A DNA stretch of 64,000 bases, taken from positions 61,620 to 125,619 of the forward strand of contig CAJTMW010000005.1 in the NCBI GenBank assembly GCA_910577275.1, read 5' to 3'. Below the pieces are notes generated by a model. The model was not told the origin of the DNA. It searched no databases and worked only from the letters and a program-made list of their open reading frames with translations. Numbering within the stretch: the stretch's first letter is position 1; every line of letters begins with the position of its first letter. The stretch is from an uncultured Lachnospiraceae bacterium. GTDB lineage: Bacteria > Bacillota > Clostridia > Lachnospirales > Lachnospiraceae. Shown one piece after another: positions 44,955-53,394 of the stretch. Both the position numbers and the translations under genes were made by a program.

Positions 44955-45167
44955 TTATTTTTTCTTTTTTACATATTTCCGAAAACTTTCAGCAGGTTCT
45001 CTACTGTATTGAATATGGGGGTCAGGTATATTCATTTCTTCATATACCTTTGTACATTGACTACATTCTTTCAAGTGTTCCTGTATCTCTATTTTACTTT
45101 TCTCACTAACAAGCTGCTCAACATATAATGGCAGCAAATCCTGTATAATATTACAATTTACTTTCAT
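44955..45167 (-). CDS. zf-HC2 anti-sigma-type zinc-finger protein (N-terminal half)
   Basis: A 70-residue protein with the zf-HC2 pattern: Cys5, then His31-x3-Cys35-x2-Cys38 in EHLKECSQC, and the DLLPLYVEQLVSE lead-in typical of Clostridial anti-sigma proteins. Such domains hold ECF sigma factors at the membrane. It ends in lysines (FRKYVKKKK) with no membrane helix of its own; the helix lies in the next frame. No sigma factor gene is adjacent, which is unusual. Most likely one 277-residue protein broken by a missing A in the tract at 44957-44970. Confidence 0.65.
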   Translation of the reverse strand: MKVNCNIIQDLLPLYVEQLVSEKSKIEIQEHLKECSQCTKVYEEMNIPDPHIQYSREPAESFRKYVKKKK

Positions 45168-45233
45168 GTAATCTCCTTTCCCTTATAAGACAGTCGAACA
45201 CGGAAAATATCACATAAATTTTTTACATTATAA

Positions 45234-45350
45234 CATGGCGAACAGCTTATTACACTTAATGTACGGACCGATAAAGAAACAGACTTTCATATTTTTATGG
45301 AAAAAATGAGGGAAGCGGAATTGGCAAAAATAGAATTGACAAAAATATAA
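45234..45350 (+). pseudogene. possible remnant of a lost gene
   Basis: A 38-codon frame without start codon or ribosome site, beginning right after a stop, reads as protein-like (HGEQLITLNVRTDKETDFHI... to TKI) and ends in TAA at 45348-45350. I cannot assign a family. It lies between the anti-sigma-like gene and the MerR promoter and is A+T-rich. It may be the tail of a gene lost by deletion. Confidence 0.35.
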
Positions 45351-45358
45351 AATCCCTC

Positions 45359-45389
45359 TTGACCCTTACGGAGCGTCATAGTCTAAAGT
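45359..45389 (+). promoter_or_regulatory. MerR-type promoter with 19-bp spacer
   Basis: TTGACC (45359-45364) and TAAAGT (45384-45389) are 19 bases apart, the over-long spacing that MerR proteins correct by twisting DNA. The spacer holds a dyad GACCCTTACG-GAG-CGTCATAGTC (45361-45383; 7 of 10 positions symmetric). The gene that follows encodes a MerR regulator, so this is its autoregulated promoter. Confidence 0.75.
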
Positions 45390-45401
45390 CATTCTTGTGA
45401 T

Positions 45402-45467
45402 AAGCAGACACCCGCAAATCCGTTCAACGGATACCGGTGCGGACGCCCGCATTTTGCGAGTCTGCTT
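45402..45467 (+). other. leader stem-loop of the MerR gene
   Basis: AAGCAGAC (45402-45409) pairs with GTCTGCTT (45460-45467), and CGCAAA (45413-45418) with TTTGCG (45453-45458); the loop holds an ATCCG-TTCAA-CGGAT hairpin (about 45418-45432). It ends TTTTC, so could be an attenuator in the leader. It lies between the promoter and the start at 45501. Confidence 0.5.
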
Positions 45468-45500
45468 TTCACAAATCAGGAAACGGGAGGTCATACAGCT

Positions 45501-46361
45501 ATGAGGACAGTAAAGGAAATATCAGATTTAACAGGTATCAGCGTGCGCACGCTTCACTATTATGACGAAATAGGGCTTCTTGCGCCCACGGAAAAAAGTG
45601 ATGCGGGATACCGGCTTTATGACGATAAAGCCCTGGAAACATTACAGCAGATTTTGTTTTTCAGAGAATTTGATATTCCCCTCAAAGAAATCAAAGCGGT
45701 AATTGAAAACCCGGCTCTTGATAAAAATCAGATACTTTTGATGCAAAGGAAAATGCTGACGATGAAAAAGGAGCGCATGGAGCGCCTGATTGCCAGCATT
45801 GACAACATTCTGAAAGGAGAAAAGAAAATGGACTTTGAGGTATTCAGTAAGACGGAACTCGAGGGAATGGCGGACGATATGATTGCGAACATGAACGAGG
45901 CGCAGAAGACGACGCTTATCGAAAAGTTCGGCAGCGTGGGCGAGTGGCGGAAGGAGTTTCTTAAGAAGGCTTCCAGCGAGGAGGCTCAGAGAAGCTTTGA
46001 AATCGTGGTCGGATGGTACGGAAGCAAGGAAAAGACGCTGGAGGCAATGAAGGAAGACAGAGAGCCGGGCAACTCGGAGCTTTTTACGGCCTACCAGAAA
46101 CGCTTTAAGGCTGTTTTGGAAAAAACTGCCGCGAAAAAGGGATGCGATGTAAATTCTTTCGAGGTAAAAGAACTGATTGGGGAATATGATTTCCTTTCAA
46201 AGCAGATGTACCGGATGGACGACGTCACGAAGATGATGCTGGAATATGCAAAGGCGTGCCGGGAAAAGCCGGAGATTGCGAAAATGCTGGACGATGTTTA
46301 CGGCGAAGGAATGGCGGAGTTTTTCGGACGGGCGCTGGAGGCTTTTTACAGGCGGGGATAG
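45501..46361 (+). CDS. MerR family regulator with TipAS domain
   Basis: A 286-residue regulator: MerR winged HTH (about 1-70; VKEISDLTGISVRTLHYYDEIGLLAPTEKSDAGYRLYDD), a long coiled coil (about 75-108), and a TipAS antibiotic-binding domain (about 110-285). TipA traps thiopeptide antibiotics and activates its own gene. The preceding promoter has the expected 19-bp spacer and dyad. No resistance or export gene follows directly, so the regulon is unknown. The TipAS part starts with an internal MDFEVFSKTE that could be translated alone, as TipAS is in Streptomyces. Confidence 0.9.
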   Translation: MRTVKEISDLTGISVRTLHYYDEIGLLAPTEKSDAGYRLYDDKALETLQQILFFREFDIPLKEIKAVIENPALDKNQILLMQRKMLTMKKERMERLIASIDNILKGEKKMDFEVFSKTELEGMADDMIANMNEAQKTTLIEKFGSVGEWRKEFLKKASSEEAQRSFEIVVGWYGSKEKTLEAMKEDREPGNSELFTAYQKRFKAVLEKTAAKKGCDVNSFEVKELIGEYDFLSKQMYRMDDVTKMMLEYAKACREKPEIAKMLDDVYGEGMAEFFGRALEAFYRRG

Positions 46362-46444
46362 TTGCGCTGACATACAAAAGACTGCTGACTTGCGCCAGGA
46401 TTTGGTGTTATAATAAGGCGAACATAAAAAGGAGGCGGTAGAAA

Positions 46445-47428
46445 ATGATATCAGAAGTAATCAAATTATACGAGGACAGGAACGATGTAACCCTCACCAC
46501 TTACATTTTACAGGATTCCCCGCAGCTTTTAGCGGGCGGGAGACGTCCGGCAATCATTATCTGTCCGGGCGGGGCGTACCTTGACTGCTCGGACAGGGAG
46601 GCGGAGCCGGTGGCAATGAAATTCGCGTCCATGGGCTACCATACCTTTGTGCTGCGCTATTCCAGATATGGCACAGAGCCGGACGGAACGAAAACGGATT
46701 TCTTCGGACAGGCATCGGCGCCGCTGCCAAAGGAACACTGTCTGTATCCCACACATATGCGCGAGATTGGCAAATCCATGCTGATAATCCATGAACACGC
46801 GGCGGAGTGGCTGGTGGACACAGACAAAATTGCCGTCTGCGGCTTCTCGGCGGGAGCGCACAATGCGGCAATGTATGCGACGCACTGGCATGAGGAGGTT
46901 ATCTGCGGATTTTTCGGGGAGACGGCAAACTCTGATACGCCCGGCGAGACGGCTTTTGGCAAAGAGAAATTCCGCCCGGCGGCGGCAATACTGGGGTATA
47001 CCCTGAGCGATTATCTGCTTATGAAGGAGGCTGTTCTGGCAAGCAGCCCGGAGGACGCGGCTTTCTTCGGACTGTCCAACACCGCCTTTCTGGGAGAGGC
47101 CATACCCACGGACGAAAAGCTTCTTGAAGTGAGCCCGGCGCGGAATGTAACAGAAAATACGCCGCCCACGTTTCTCTGGGCGACTTCTGCGGACGCCATG
47201 GTTCCGGTGCAGCAGTCCCTGCAGATGGCAGCCGCGCTGGCTGACCATCATATCCCCTTTGAAATGCACATTTTTGAGGAAGGAGCTCACGGACTGTCGC
47301 TGGCAACGCCTGCTTCTGCGGGAACGAAATCGCAGATAAACGGGGACGCCGCAAAGTGGGCGGATTTGGCGGGATGCTGGCTGGAAAAGCGGTTTGCGCT
47401 GCCGGTTCCCGATAAAAACGCAGAATGA
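46445..47428 (+). CDS. alpha/beta hydrolase, acetylxylan-esterase-like
   Basis: A 327-residue cytoplasmic esterase. The oxyanion segment IIICPGGAYLDCSD replaces the HGG motif, the nucleophile is Ser135 in CGFSAGAH, and a His near the C-terminus lies in EEGAHGLSLA; an Asp is likely in SADAMVP. This is the BD-FAE/Axe-like group that removes acyl groups from imported sugars. A TATAAT at 46409-46414 and AAGGAGG before the start suggest its own promoter. It could serve the GH genes of this region. Confidence 0.87.
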   Translation: MISEVIKLYEDRNDVTLTTYILQDSPQLLAGGRRPAIIICPGGAYLDCSDREAEPVAMKFASMGYHTFVLRYSRYGTEPDGTKTDFFGQASAPLPKEHCLYPTHMREIGKSMLIIHEHAAEWLVDTDKIAVCGFSAGAHNAAMYATHWHEEVICGFFGETANSDTPGETAFGKEKFRPAAAILGYTLSDYLLMKEAVLASSPEDAAFFGLSNTAFLGEAIPTDEKLLEVSPARNVTENTPPTFLWATSADAMVPVQQSLQMAAALADHHIPFEMHIFEEGAHGLSLATPASAGTKSQINGDAAKWADLAGCWLEKRFALPVPDKNAE

Positions 47429-47516
47429 GGTCAAAGACCCCGCCACCAGACGGCGGAGCACCAGCTTGCAATGCGGCAGTCACCTGGCTCGTTGCCCGCA
47501 AAAACCAGACCGGGAG

Positions 47517-48581
47517 TCAGGAGCGCCGGCCCCTGACTCCCAGAACCAGAAAACGCACAACTGGTATCCTGATTATCATTTCATACAAGGCGAAGGTCAT
47601 CGCAAACTCCACAGCGAGAGCAATCCCATAATTCCATATTGCCGGAAGCTCAAAACAGTGATACAGCAGATAACATGTCACAATTAAAACCGGGTAATGC
47701 AGAACATAGATTCCGAAGCCGGATTTGCTCATATAGCGGGTGAATGCCGTTTCCTGGCTTAAATATCTTTTTGCGCACCCGATAACGGCAAGGACGACAA
47801 TCCAGAGGTACAGGTTCGTTATGATGCTCTGCAGGCATTCGGGAGATGTAAAGTTGCTTCCCCGATAATAAGCGGTATAAAAAACAGCGCCCGCCGCGGC
47901 AAGACACAGCATGGGAATGCGGATGCTTTCTATGATATCCTGAACCTTATCGTGAGAAAAGATAAAATACCCGATAAGAAACGCCAGAAAATAAATTCCA
48001 AACCGGTACATGGTTAAAACGGGCAGATTTAAAATCTGCGCCGCGCCCCAGACCGGTATGAAAAGCAGCAATATGACCGGCAGATTTGCCTTTCCGCAGA
48101 GAGTCCACAGTTTATCCTTTTTGTCGGCTTTCCGAATCAAAACAAGAAGGCAGGAAAACGCGAACAGCATTTGGATAAACCACAGCGGCCCGGTGCCGCT
48201 CACCGCACAAATCGGATAAATCAGCGCCGGCGGGATATAGGCAAGACCGCCGCCTATTTTGATGTTAAGATACCCTGTAATCCAGTGAAGGACAAACAGA
48301 CCAGCCGTGGACGGGATAAGCAGCCTGACCGCCCTTTCCTTTAGAAATTGTTTTGCGCTCCGCTTCCCAAGGGAATATCTGGCGCTCATTCCGGAAGCAA
48401 CAAACAAAAGCACCATGAACCATGGATATACTAAAGATGCCGCCGCGTCAAGGGCAGGGAGGCTTTTGGAGCCGGGAATACCGCCCAAAATGCCGACGCC
48501 GTTGAACATATAGCAGACATGGTAAATCAAAACCAGCAGGACGGTCATCCAGCGGATATTGTCAAGATAAATTTTTCTCAA
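47517..48581 (-). CDS. membrane acyltransferase 3 family protein
   Basis: A 354-residue membrane protein with about ten hydrophobic segments. The family opening RKIYLDNIRWMTVLLVLIYHVCYMFNG holds the conserved His of acyltransferase-3 enzymes. These add acetyl or other acyl groups to wall or surface glycans. It overlaps the AbrB-type regulator gene by ATGA, so both share a promoter (48851-48879) and the regulator likely controls it. A GGGAGTCAGG/CCTGACTCCC pair (47512-47521 with 47532-47541) at the gene end may be a terminator. Confidence 0.88.
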   Translation of the reverse strand: MRKIYLDNIRWMTVLLVLIYHVCYMFNGVGILGGIPGSKSLPALDAAASLVYPWFMVLLFVASGMSARYSLGKRSAKQFLKERAVRLLIPSTAGLFVLHWITGYLNIKIGGGLAYIPPALIYPICAVSGTGPLWFIQMLFAFSCLLVLIRKADKKDKLWTLCGKANLPVILLLFIPVWGAAQILNLPVLTMYRFGIYFLAFLIGYFIFSHDKVQDIIESIRIPMLCLAAAGAVFYTAYYRGSNFTSPECLQSIITNLYLWIVVLAVIGCAKRYLSQETAFTRYMSKSGFGIYVLHYPVLIVTCYLLYHCFELPAIWNYGIALAVEFAMTFALYEMIIRIPVVRFLVLGVRGRRS

Positions 48582-48808
48582 TCGGCATCCTCCCTTTCCT
48601 CATCGGCCCCGGTCTCAAAGACAGCGGAGGCAAACCGGGCGAAGGCGCTTTTAGGCGGGATTGCCAGCCCTCTGCTCTCGTCCCCCAGAATGACTAAGGT
48701 ATCTCCCGGCGTAATGTCAAAAAGCTCCCGGGCCTGTTTGGGTATTACAATCTGTCCCTTTTCTCCCACCGTAACAGTCCAGGCATATTTTCCTTTCGGC
48801 TTTTTCAT
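48578..48808 (-). CDS. AbrB/MazE/SpoVT-type DNA-binding protein
   Basis: A 76-residue swapped-hairpin DNA-binding protein: KYAWTVTVGEKGQIVIPKQARELFDITPGDTLVILGDESRGLAI is the AbrB domain (about 5-50), followed by a short helix and an acidic tail. ATG 48808 follows AAAGGGG; the frame extends upstream through the operator. It overlaps the acyltransferase start by 4 bases. It should bind the large inverted repeat at 48819-48871 and repress its own operon. Members are usually paired with membrane or lantibiotic-related genes rather than with a toxin. Confidence 0.88.
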   Translation of the reverse strand: MKKPKGKYAWTVTVGEKGQIVIPKQARELFDITPGDTLVILGDESRGLAIPPKSAFARFASAVFETGADEEREDAD

Positions 48809-48818
48809 AACTAATTCC

Positions 48819-48879
48819 CCTTTGCTTGAAAAGTATGATTTGTATAACTTATTATACTTTTCAAGCAAAGGAAAGTCAA
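48819..48879 (-). promoter_or_regulatory. promoter with perfect 18-bp inverted-repeat operator
   Basis: On the minus strand, TTGACT (48879-48874), 17-base spacer and TATAAT (48856-48851) make a near-perfect promoter. One arm of a perfect 18-bp inverted repeat (48854-48871) lies in the spacer, and the other (48819-48836) lies downstream, before the ribosome site at about 48815. Centre-to-centre distance of the arms is 35 bp. Occupation by the AbrB-type protein would block polymerase. Confidence 0.8.
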
Positions 48880-49000
48880 GCGGATTCACCCTCACCGGAA
48901 TCCGAAAATTGATTTTCATGGTTCACGGTATTTTGGTGTAAGCTTAATCTGTGATGTCAGATATGCGGCAAAGGCATATCGGGCGTATCCGCCCTGCCCG

Positions 49001-49030
49001 TTGCCCGCAGAAAGCGGACTGTGGTATACT
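49001..49030 (+). promoter_or_regulatory. promoter of the WYL regulator gene
   Basis: TTGCCC (49001-49006), 18-base spacer, TATACT (49025-49030), 39 bases before the GTG start at 49069. Confidence 0.5.
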
Positions 49031-49068
49031 TAAATGCATACAAGAGCAAACCTTGGGAGGGATTTCAC

Positions 49069-49965
49069 GTGCAGGGAAGCAGGCTGTTTAAAATTATTTA
49101 CCATCTTCTGAACAAAGGGCAGGCGACTGCTCCCGAGCTGGCGGAAAAATTCGAGGTTTCCGTCAGGACGATTTACAGAGATATTGACGCCTTAAGCGAG
49201 GCGGGAATCCCTGTTTATACGGAGGCAGGGAGAAGCGGCGGCGTCCGCCTTCTGGGCGATTTTGTCCTGGAGCGGACGGTGCTTTCGGAGGAAGAAAAAA
49301 GGGAGGTGCTGTCGGCGCTTACGAGCCTGTCCGCCACGGGAAATTATTTTGAAAAGACAGCGCTGGAAAAACTGTCGGCACTGTTCCGCACGCCCTCCCA
49401 GGACTGGTGCGAGGTGGATTTTTCAAGATGGGGAATAGCAACGGGCGATAAGGAAAAATTTGAGACATTGAAAACGGCGGTAATATACCACAGGAGCACG
49501 GAGATTTTATACGCAGGTTCTTATAAGGAAAAAAGTGAAAGAGTGATTTGGCCGTTAAAGCTGCTTTATAAGTCGAAGGAATGGTATGTGAAAGCCTACT
49601 GCACAAAGAAGCAGGATTTCCGTCTCTTTAAGCTGAACCGCATTTTAAGGTGGCGGCTGCTTGAGGAAAAATTTACGCCGGTTCCCTATCCTGAAAGCGA
49701 CGACGGAGGGAAGCAGATATCAGAGAAGGTAGTCCTGCGCTTTTCGGAAAAAATTTCATACCGGGTTTACGATGAGTTTGATCAGAGTCAAATAGAAGAA
49801 CAGGAAAACGGGGATTTGGTGGTGACGAGCTTCCTTCCGGTGGACGAATGGCTCGCAGGCTTCCTTCTTTCCTTCGGGACGGAGGCCGAGGTGGAGGAGC
49901 CGGTATATCTGAGAGAGATTCTGGCAGAAAAAGCCAGGGAAATCTATGAAAAAAACAAATCATAA
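49069..49965 (+). CDS. YafY-type HTH regulator with WYL domain
   Basis: A 298-residue regulator: HTH_11 domain (about 1-60; LLNKGQATAPELAEKFEVSVRTIYRDIDALSEAGIPVYTEAGRSGGVRL), a WYL domain (about 125-205; VIWPLKLLYKSKEWYVKAYCTKKQDFRLFKLNRI) and a WCX tail. WYL domains bind nucleic acid or ligands, and such proteins are often master regulators in defence or stress loci. GTG 49069 has GGGAGG 8 bases upstream; the ATG-less longer frame begins at 49021. The DUF3788-DUF3795 gene follows after 93 bases and may be its target. Confidence 0.88.
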   Translation: MQGSRLFKIIYHLLNKGQATAPELAEKFEVSVRTIYRDIDALSEAGIPVYTEAGRSGGVRLLGDFVLERTVLSEEEKREVLSALTSLSATGNYFEKTALEKLSALFRTPSQDWCEVDFSRWGIATGDKEKFETLKTAVIYHRSTEILYAGSYKEKSERVIWPLKLLYKSKEWYVKAYCTKKQDFRLFKLNRILRWRLLEEKFTPVPYPESDDGGKQISEKVVLRFSEKISYRVYDEFDQSQIEEQENGDLVVTSFLPVDEWLAGFLLSFGTEAEVEEPVYLREILAEKAREIYEKNKS

Positions 49966-50058
49966 TTTTTTAAAATATGACATAAGACGTCAGGGTTTAC
50001 GTGATATAACAAAGAGAAGATACTTAGGAAAAATAATCAAAAAAGACGGAGGCGCCTT

Positions 50059-50841
50059 ATGACAGTTCTTGAACAGATTAGCCACGAGACAATGGTATTC
50101 ATGCGCGGCAGATACCGGCTGGACGAAATCGGAAACGGCAAAGACGAATTAAAGTTCAAACGAGGGAAAAAGACGATTGTCACCATCTATATTCACGACG
50201 GGAAATTTTCTTTTTTAATCATTTTCGGGAAAAAGGAGCGGGAAAGCTTTGAAATGCAGAGAAATGAATTTTCTCCCTATGTGTGCGGCTGCTATGATAA
50301 TTCAAAAACATATCACGACGGAAAATGGATGCTTTTTGACGTAAACACATTAGAGCAGTTAGAAGAAATCAAAAAGCTGATACTTATCAAAAAGAAGCCT
50401 GACCGCAAGCCATTCCCGAAGGAAAACGCTTTGTATTCCCAATGCGGACAGCGGTGCGATTTGTGCGTTCATTATATTCATGCGGACGAAGAACAGCGGA
50501 CAGCGATGGAGATACCGTTAAGTAAAATGTGGGAACAGACCGACTGGAGTATGCGCTGCGGGGGCTGCTACAGCGACAGCTGCTATTGCAGTAGCGAGCC
50601 GTGCGCCGCAAAAAGCTGCGCATCGGAAAAAGGACTGAAGGAATGCAGGGAATGCGCGGATTTTCCATGTATGAGGGCGACAACGGCGGATTCCCGCTCG
50701 ATGATACATACGGAGGTTCATTACGCTGACGAGATAACCTGGGGGATTCTTCCGTATGTGCCTTTTCAGTATGAGGATGGGGACAGATATTATGCGAGAC
50801 GGAAAAAGAGCTGTTTGAATGAATCCCCCGGCTCTGAATAA
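50059..50841 (+). CDS. DUF3788-DUF3795 fusion protein
   Basis: A 260-residue soluble protein. The first part (about 1-115) matches DUF3788-type proteins (WMLFDVNTLEQLEEIKKLILIKKKP). The second (about 120-215) is a Cys-rich DUF3795-like domain with 17 or so Cys in groups (QCGQRCDLCVHY, CGGCYSDSCYC, CAAKSCASEKGLKECRECADFPCM), probably zinc or Fe-S binding. Each family alone is of unknown function and is common next to YafY/WYL regulators in Clostridia. Ribosome site GGAGG. I read this as a fusion of two genes usually separate. Confidence 0.75.
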   Translation: MTVLEQISHETMVFMRGRYRLDEIGNGKDELKFKRGKKTIVTIYIHDGKFSFLIIFGKKERESFEMQRNEFSPYVCGCYDNSKTYHDGKWMLFDVNTLEQLEEIKKLILIKKKPDRKPFPKENALYSQCGQRCDLCVHYIHADEEQRTAMEIPLSKMWEQTDWSMRCGGCYSDSCYCSSEPCAAKSCASEKGLKECRECADFPCMRATTADSRSMIHTEVHYADEITWGILPYVPFQYEDGDRYYARRKKSCLNESPGSE

Positions 50842-50900
50842 GACCGGAGGATTCGTGAATATGCCGTTCACATGCTTTCACGGCAAAAATATTTTAAGAT

Positions 50901-51659
50901 TTACTTTCTGGCAACAATCAGATACCGGTGAATCGTTCCCTCAACAGCTCCCTTTTCTTCCAGAATTTTTTGCGCTTTTACAAGTTGCTCAAAGCATCTA
51001 TCCACGGAAAAACCGGGAAATTCCCATTCAATAATGCGGGCAAACCACACCAGCGCCCCTGTGTCATAGAATCGGATTGGCCTGAAGCATTCCTCCGCTT
51101 TCAGAATTTCAAATCCGGTCTCCGTAAAAAGAGACTGTTGCTTACGGAGGTTCAGGCCATGAAATGCTTTAGGGGTTCCGGGAAGCAAAAGCTCAATAAG
51201 CTCCCTGTCGTTGTCCTCCCCGACCTGCTCTGTTATGAAAAGACCGCCTTTTTTCAGAACCCTCCACAGCTCTGAGACACAATAATCCCCATGGCGGTTG
51301 ATAATCATATCAAATGTTCCATTTTCAAAAGGCATTTGCGAGCAATCTGTCATTTCCCTGAAATCGATTCCAAGGGGAAGAAGCTTTTCCCGGCATAACT
51401 TCACATTGGGGGCATATCCTTCCGTGGCGGAAGTGCGGTTATAGGGATGCCGGAGCGATAATAAAAATTCGCCGCCGCCGGTGTCGATATCCAAAAGACG
51501 GAAATTCTCCTTCAAATATGACCGGATAATTGCGGCATAGCTCCATGGAAGGTCGTTTTCCTCCTCATACCGCCCGTGAATGTGGGAAAAATCCCAGCCG
51601 CAGATATGCGCCTTTTGTTCTTCCTGTTTCCATAATTCTTTTAATTTTTTCGTATCCAT
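50901..51659 (-). CDS. class I SAM-dependent methyltransferase
   Basis: A 252-residue methyltransferase: SAM motif I is LLDIDTGGGEFLLSL (about 58-72), then the acidic end of strand 2 (ATEGYAPN), motif DCSQMPFENGTFDMIINRHG, and the post-motif LWRVLKKGGLFITEQVG. Small-molecule or rRNA-like targets are possible; none can be chosen. ATG 51659 follows AAAGGAG. It is convergent with the DUF3788 gene and lies 76 bases after the GH4 gene on the same strand, but a link is not evident. Confidence 0.87.
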   Translation of the reverse strand: MDTKKLKELWKQEEQKAHICGWDFSHIHGRYEEENDLPWSYAAIIRSYLKENFRLLDIDTGGGEFLLSLRHPYNRTSATEGYAPNVKLCREKLLPLGIDFREMTDCSQMPFENGTFDMIINRHGDYCVSELWRVLKKGGLFITEQVGEDNDRELIELLLPGTPKAFHGLNLRKQQSLFTETGFEILKAEECFRPIRFYDTGALVWFARIIEWEFPGFSVDRCFEQLVKAQKILEEKGAVEGTIHRYLIVARK

Positions 51660-51735
51660 ATTTTCTGCTCCTTTCAAAATACATCAATTTGCTTCAATGC
51701 TTTTGACGGGTGCAGTTCCTGAAAACACCTTTGTT

Positions 51736-53220
51736 TTACTCCACCTTCTCCTTCGCCGCCGCCGAAGCCAGCGCCCGATACCTTTCCTTTTCTTCCGCCA
51801 TTTCCGCCACGCTCTTTTCCTTCAAAGTAAAGCCCTTCACCGGACGGTAAGGAACAGTCTTATTTTCAAGCCTCTTTTTCGCCTGCTCAATTTCCGCCTT
51901 ATACTGCGGAAGCCACCTTTCCCCGGCGACCAGCATTTCGTCCACCATCTGAATAATCTCGTCGGGAGTGCAGACCGCGCCGGTTAGGGGGTCCATCATG
52001 GCGGCCTGACGCAGCAGAGTAATGTCCCCGCGGACGGCGGCCTCTACGGCCAGCTTTTGCACCCATACGCTCTGGGAGCAGATGGCGGCGCAGCCGAGGG
52101 GTAAATCCCCCACTTTGGGAACGGAGACACCGTTGTAATCCACGTAGCAGGGAACCTCCACCACGCACTCGTCGGGGAGATTGGTGATGGCGCCGTTATT
52201 CATGACATTAAAGTGGCCCCGGTAGACCCTGCCGGTTTCCAGCCCTTCTATAATATAGCTGCCGTGCTCCGTGGAGCGGTTTTCAGGGGTGAATTTTCTG
52301 GCGGGCTCCTTTAGCCAGTTGGGAAAATCGGTTTCGAACCAGTTCCGGCTCTCCTTACATACCCGCAGGTATCCGGCGGTTTCCCCCTGAATCCAGCTGC
52401 TGTAGTTAATCCATTTTTCCATGTCTTCCGGGCGTTTCCGGTACCACATGAGATATTCGGAAAGATGTCCGTTGGACTCGGTGGAATAGTATCCGAAGTT
52501 TTTCATCACGTCCAGCCGGATATTTTCATCCTTTGCAAATTCCGCATTTTTCATCAGCTCGAATAATTCGCCGGTGCGCTCTGTGCCGTCGGTCTTTACG
52601 CTGACATACCAGGTCTGATGGTTTAAACCGGCGCAGATAATGTCCACATCCTTTTTGTCCCGCCCAAGAGCTTTGGCAATCTGCTCATGCCCGTGCTGTA
52701 CGCCGTGGCAGAGGCCGTAGGTTTCCACCTTTCCGTATTTGTTGCAGGCCCATGTAACCATGGCGTTGGGATTGGAATAATTCAGGAGAATACAGCCCGG
52801 CGCGGCAACCTCCCGGATATCCCGGCAAAAATCAAGCAGAGCGTTCACGCACCGCTGGCCGTACATGATGCCGCCGATACACAGGGTATCTCCCACGCAC
52901 TGGTCAACGCCGTACTTTAATGGGATTTCCACATCTGTTGCAAAAGCCTCCAGCATACCGATGCGCACGCAGTTAATCACGTACTTTGCATCCTTAAAGG
53001 CCTCCCTTCTGTCAAGAGTGGAGTGGATTTTGACGGAGAGTCCGTTTTCCTCGATATCCCGCTGGCAGAGCTGGGTCACCATGCGGAGGTTGTCGGGATT
53101 GATGTCCGTGAAGGCGATTTCAATATCGGAAAATTCCGGCACCGTCAGAATATCCGCTAAAAGCCCCCTTGTAAATCCGATGCTGCCCGCGCCGATAAAG
53201 GCCACCTTAAATTTTTTCAT
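51736..53220 (-). CDS. GH4 glycosidase, alpha-galacturonidase-like
   Basis: A 494-residue family-4 glycosidase that uses NAD+ and a divalent metal for redox-assisted cleavage. The Rossmann motif FIGAGSIGFTRGL (8-20), metal-binding Cys171-His172 in GLCHGVQHG, and GLNHQTWY are present. The residue after Cys-His divides GH4 enzymes: CHS and CHE forms are alpha-galactosidases or alpha-glucosidases, while CHG has been linked to LplD-type alpha-galacturonidases. So a pectin-fragment role is favoured but unproved. ATG 53220 follows GAGGGC. A divergent AraC regulator lies 174 bases away. Confidence 0.88.
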   Translation of the reverse strand: MKKFKVAFIGAGSIGFTRGLLADILTVPEFSDIEIAFTDINPDNLRMVTQLCQRDIEENGLSVKIHSTLDRREAFKDAKYVINCVRIGMLEAFATDVEIPLKYGVDQCVGDTLCIGGIMYGQRCVNALLDFCRDIREVAAPGCILLNYSNPNAMVTWACNKYGKVETYGLCHGVQHGHEQIAKALGRDKKDVDIICAGLNHQTWYVSVKTDGTERTGELFELMKNAEFAKDENIRLDVMKNFGYYSTESNGHLSEYLMWYRKRPEDMEKWINYSSWIQGETAGYLRVCKESRNWFETDFPNWLKEPARKFTPENRSTEHGSYIIEGLETGRVYRGHFNVMNNGAITNLPDECVVEVPCYVDYNGVSVPKVGDLPLGCAAICSQSVWVQKLAVEAAVRGDITLLRQAAMMDPLTGAVCTPDEIIQMVDEMLVAGERWLPQYKAEIEQAKKRLENKTVPYRPVKGFTLKEKSVAEMAEEKERYRALASAAAKEKVE

Positions 53221-53394
53221 AATTTGAGCCCTCATTTCTGTAAAATTTTGCTTATTTACATTTCCTCTTTTTTCTGTAAATATTATAAGAGAAAGCTGTT
53301 ATAAAGTACATAAAAACAGCGGTTATACTTTGATACTACGGTAGATGGCAGCATTTTTCAAGCGTAATAATTTGATAAGAAGGGTAAATTTTTG

